Of a stretch of 64,000 nucleotides of DNA, positions 62,559-64,000 are shown piece by piece. Made by a program: the position numbers and the translations under genes. How positions within the stretch are numbered: position 1 is the stretch's first letter; every line of letters starts with the position of its first letter. A model generated the notes under the pieces. That model did no database searches, was not told where the DNA came from, and worked only from the letters and a program-made list of their open reading frames with translations. Source of the DNA: Thermococcus sp. LS1 (GTDB lineage: Archaea; Methanobacteriota_B; Thermococci; Thermococcales; Thermococcaceae). The stretch spans positions 496,001 through 560,000 of the forward strand of contig NZ_SNUJ01000001.1 of the NCBI RefSeq assembly GCF_012027395.1, in the 5' to 3' direction.

Positions 62559-62675
62559 TCACCTCCTCTTTACCTCGAATTTATTCGCCTTTCTTTTCAT
62601 TCTCCACTCTTCGAGCTTTCTGACGAAGGGGCAGCGGGAGCGCCACTTCCAGTAGGCCCTCTTCAGCGACTCCAT
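62559..62675 (-). CDS. Unlisted small basic protein, 38 residues
   Basis: The frame reads MESLKRAYWKWRSRCPFVRK and then LEEWRMKRKANKFEVKRR, then TGA. GGTGA lies 5 bases before the ATG at 62675, and a TATA-like CTTTAAATTC about 37 bases before it. Seventeen or so of 38 residues are Lys/Arg and three are Trp. It converges on hisS with a 4-base gap. It is too short to be sure of, but start signals and the promoter are all in place. Confidence 0.45.
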   Translation of the reverse strand: MESLKRAYWKWRSRCPFVRKLEEWRMKRKANKFEVKRR

Positions 62676-62717
62676 CATCTTCACCACGAAAAATGTTGGG
62701 GGAGTGAATTTAAAGCC

Positions 62718-63465
62718 TTAGCGGATGCTCCAGAAGTAGTTAATCAGGCTCTGGGCGAGATCTTCGGAGACTATCTTGATGCTGACCTCGTGGTTCCAGT
62801 AGAGGGCGCTCTCGCTCCAGTTGTGACTCCCGAGGAAGACTATTTTCCCGTCTATCACCACCACCTTAGCGTGAAGCGTCGTTTCGAGCGAGTCAAAAGA
62901 AACGTCCACGCCGTTGGCCTTCAGGTAATCGTAGGCGGCCTGATTGATGTCCGGGGAGTCCTCGAGGAGGACATGAACGTTGACTCCCCTCTTTTCGGCC
63001 TCCGCCAGGGCTCTTATGAGGTCGTTTGCCCAGTCGAAGCTGTCCGCGGGGTCGTACTTCATGGAGAACATCATTACGTAGATGCTCTCACCGGCGTTGT
63101 TTATGGCGTTGAGAACCTCATAGTAGTATTCATTATCGAGGAGTATTTCAAAACCTGCCCCGTTTCCAAGAGCCTGCTGAATCAGACAGGTATTTAGCCT
63201 TCAACGAGCTGAGTTCTTCCTCCTTCTCGGCCAGTGTGGAGTTGAGCTCGGAGAGCTTTGAGACGCACAAGCTAAGATTCCCGGTCAGCTCGGTGACGTT
63301 GATTTCAGGCTCTATCACTTTCACCTCGGTATGGGTTTCGGTTACGGTTTCGGTGAGCGTGTGATTCTGGATTTCAGTTACGGTGGTTGTCACGGTTTGA
63401 GTTCCACCCAGACAGCCCGCTGATAGAACAGTTATGATGAGCAGAAATGCCAGAATTTTCTTCAC
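62718..63465 (-). pseudogene. Phospholipase D-like secreted lipoprotein, frameshifted
   Basis: The GTG at 63465 (VKKILAFLLIITVLSAGCLG) after GGTGGT starts a lipoprotein with a lipobox ending at Cys. A coiled segment follows. Near 63185-63195 the frame breaks: removing one C in the CC of TACCTG would join it to the PLD domain, which continues through VLNAINNAGESIYVMMFSMK to the catalytic HxK-like LHAKVVVIDGKIVFLGSHNW. One HKD motif is present, as in Nuc-type PLD nucleases. The break may be real or a sequencing error. Confidence 0.6.
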
Positions 63466-63549
63466 GTGTACCACCATCCGGTATTGTACATCCAATAGGA
63501 ATTTAACCTTAACGCAGGGCAACCGTTAAAACCATGAACGGCCAAAGTT

Positions 63550-63608
63550 ATTGGGATGATGAGTCTGGAGCCCCCTGATTGATGAGGAGGTTTCGCGGGG
63601 CTGACCGC
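63550..63608 (+). ncRNA. Box C/D sRNA (dual guide) abutting a coding region
   Basis: C GATGATGA (63555-63562), a 12-base guide, D' CTGA (63575-63578), C' TGATGA (63580-63585), a 15-base segment, D CTGA (63601-63604). The TATA box CCGTTAAAACC (63523-63533) stands about 25 bases before the 5' end. Only 5 bases separate the D box from the next ATG (63610). I do not recognise the guide targets. Confidence 0.8.
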
Positions 63609-63609
63609 T

Positions 63610-63906
63610 ATGATAAAGCGCTGGCTGTGTAAGGACCTTTACGATGAGATTGAGAGGCTCGAGCGTTCCATTATTGAACTGGAGGAGCAGATAGTCGAGC
63701 TCCGAATGCAGCTCAACATGAAGGTCGATGAGGCTAATAGGCTCGCCATAGAGAACACCAGTCTGAGGCACAAGGTTGAGATGATGGAACGCCGCGAGAA
63801 ACGCCTCAAGGAGTTCCTTGCAAAGCTCAAAGTCCCTCTCGTTATCGTTGATGAGGAGCAGTTTGAGGACGTGGACGTTGACCTCGAGGCTGATTTGAAA
63901 GACTAA
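63610..63906 (+). CDS. Small coiled-coil protein
   Basis: The 98-residue product (MIKRWLCKDLYDEIERLERS) is a continuous coiled coil to about residue 75, followed by a short beta/acidic tail (VPLVIVDEEQFEDVDVDLEA). No ribosome binding site is clear because the box C/D sRNA lies directly before the ATG. It may be translated from the same primary transcript as the sRNA. No family recognised. Confidence 0.65.
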   Translation: MIKRWLCKDLYDEIERLERSIIELEEQIVELRMQLNMKVDEANRLAIENTSLRHKVEMMERREKRLKEFLAKLKVPLVIVDEEQFEDVDVDLEADLKD

Positions 63907-63964
63907 CAAAAACCTTAATTAGGCTCCGACTCTTTTTACTTCAGCTTAAAAAGAGGTGATGCTC

Positions 63965-64000
63965 ATGAGCATGGACATGACCACGCGCATGTTTAAAGAG
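63965..64000 (+). CDS. alaS: Alanyl-tRNA synthetase, N-terminal codons only (cut by the window)
   Basis: The ATG at 63965 follows GAGGTGATGCTC and reads MSMDMTTRMFKE before the window ends. Archaeal AlaRS begins with a TRMFxEEGWIRK segment, so the twelve residues fit alaS. The identification rests on this short match. Confidence 0.6.
   Translation, partial: MSMDMTTRMFKE

Overview
The window is a gene-dense stretch of a hyperthermophilic archaeal chromosome, most likely Thermococcus (Thermococcales). Signs of this are archaeal TATA/BRE promoters 25-35 bases before starts, GGTGAT-type ribosome binding sites, box C/D sRNA genes, a TrmBL1-type TATCAC-N5-GTGATA operator beside a GH57 4-alpha-glucanotransferase, MfnA-type aspartate decarboxylase, TtuA/NcsA proteins, and typical Thermococcales families (DUF460, DUF515, DUF2118, M32 carboxypeptidase). 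No tRNA, rRNA or CRISPR array was seen. The species is not named because nothing in the window settles it.

Layout. 1-2017: a minus-strand set with a THUMP tRNA methyltransferase (cut by the window edge), a circularly permuted GTPase and a TIGR04076 protein. 2109-8386: a type IV pilus-like or Tad-like export operon (DUF515 membrane protein, secreted protein, ATPase, two TadC-like proteins). 8360-9812: FKBP isomerase, a small unknown protein and a DUF2118 protein. 9882-13821: a MoxR/DUF58/DUF4129 membrane operon. 13818-26954: housekeeping and unknown genes (PfkB kinase, M32 carboxypeptidase, a secreted toroid protein with a glycoside-hydrolase-like partner, ASCH protein, geranylgeranyl reductase-like flavoprotein, pyroglutamyl peptidase, DUF460, a regulator/membrane pair, TtuA, a degenerate RadA/KaiC-like protein, an M50 protease).

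27006-41160 is the most coherent accessory region. On one side are three family-2 glycosyltransferases interleaved with two alkaline-phosphatase-superfamily enzymes, and divergent from them a sulfotransferase followed by another such enzyme. On the other side is a seven-gene minus-strand operon: ribbon-helix-helix regulator, ATP sulfurylase, DHH phosphoesterase, phosphodiesterase, APS kinase, TauE/SafE transporter and lipid-linked glycan flippase. No PAPS reductase is present. I infer a sulfate-activation pathway feeding a sulfated surface glycan, autoregulated through four 10-bp phased repeats at the operon promoter.

41170-41490 carries two tandem box C/D sRNA genes whose guides match conserved 16S and 23S rRNA segments as I remember them, and then a palindromic operator before a CDF metal transporter. 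42385-43963 is a secreted-protein gene broken twice at homopolymers. 44137-48146 holds mfnA, an antiporter, and small-protein, HAD and polyprenol-kinase-like genes. 48187-53669 is a divergent carbohydrate locus: a 1.1-kb-residue-scale secreted binding protein with duplicated modules opposite the 4-alpha-glucanotransferase, with TrmBL1-like sites between. 53672-59913 has a probable sRNA, a second TtuA, a flavoprotein, a CBS protein with two tandem antiporters, and MarC. 59949-61150 is a solo TnpB element with a 12-bp inverted repeat at its 3' end. The end holds hisS, an unlisted 38-residue basic ORF, a frameshifted PLD-like lipoprotein gene, a third strong box C/D sRNA, a coiled-coil protein and the first codons of alaS.
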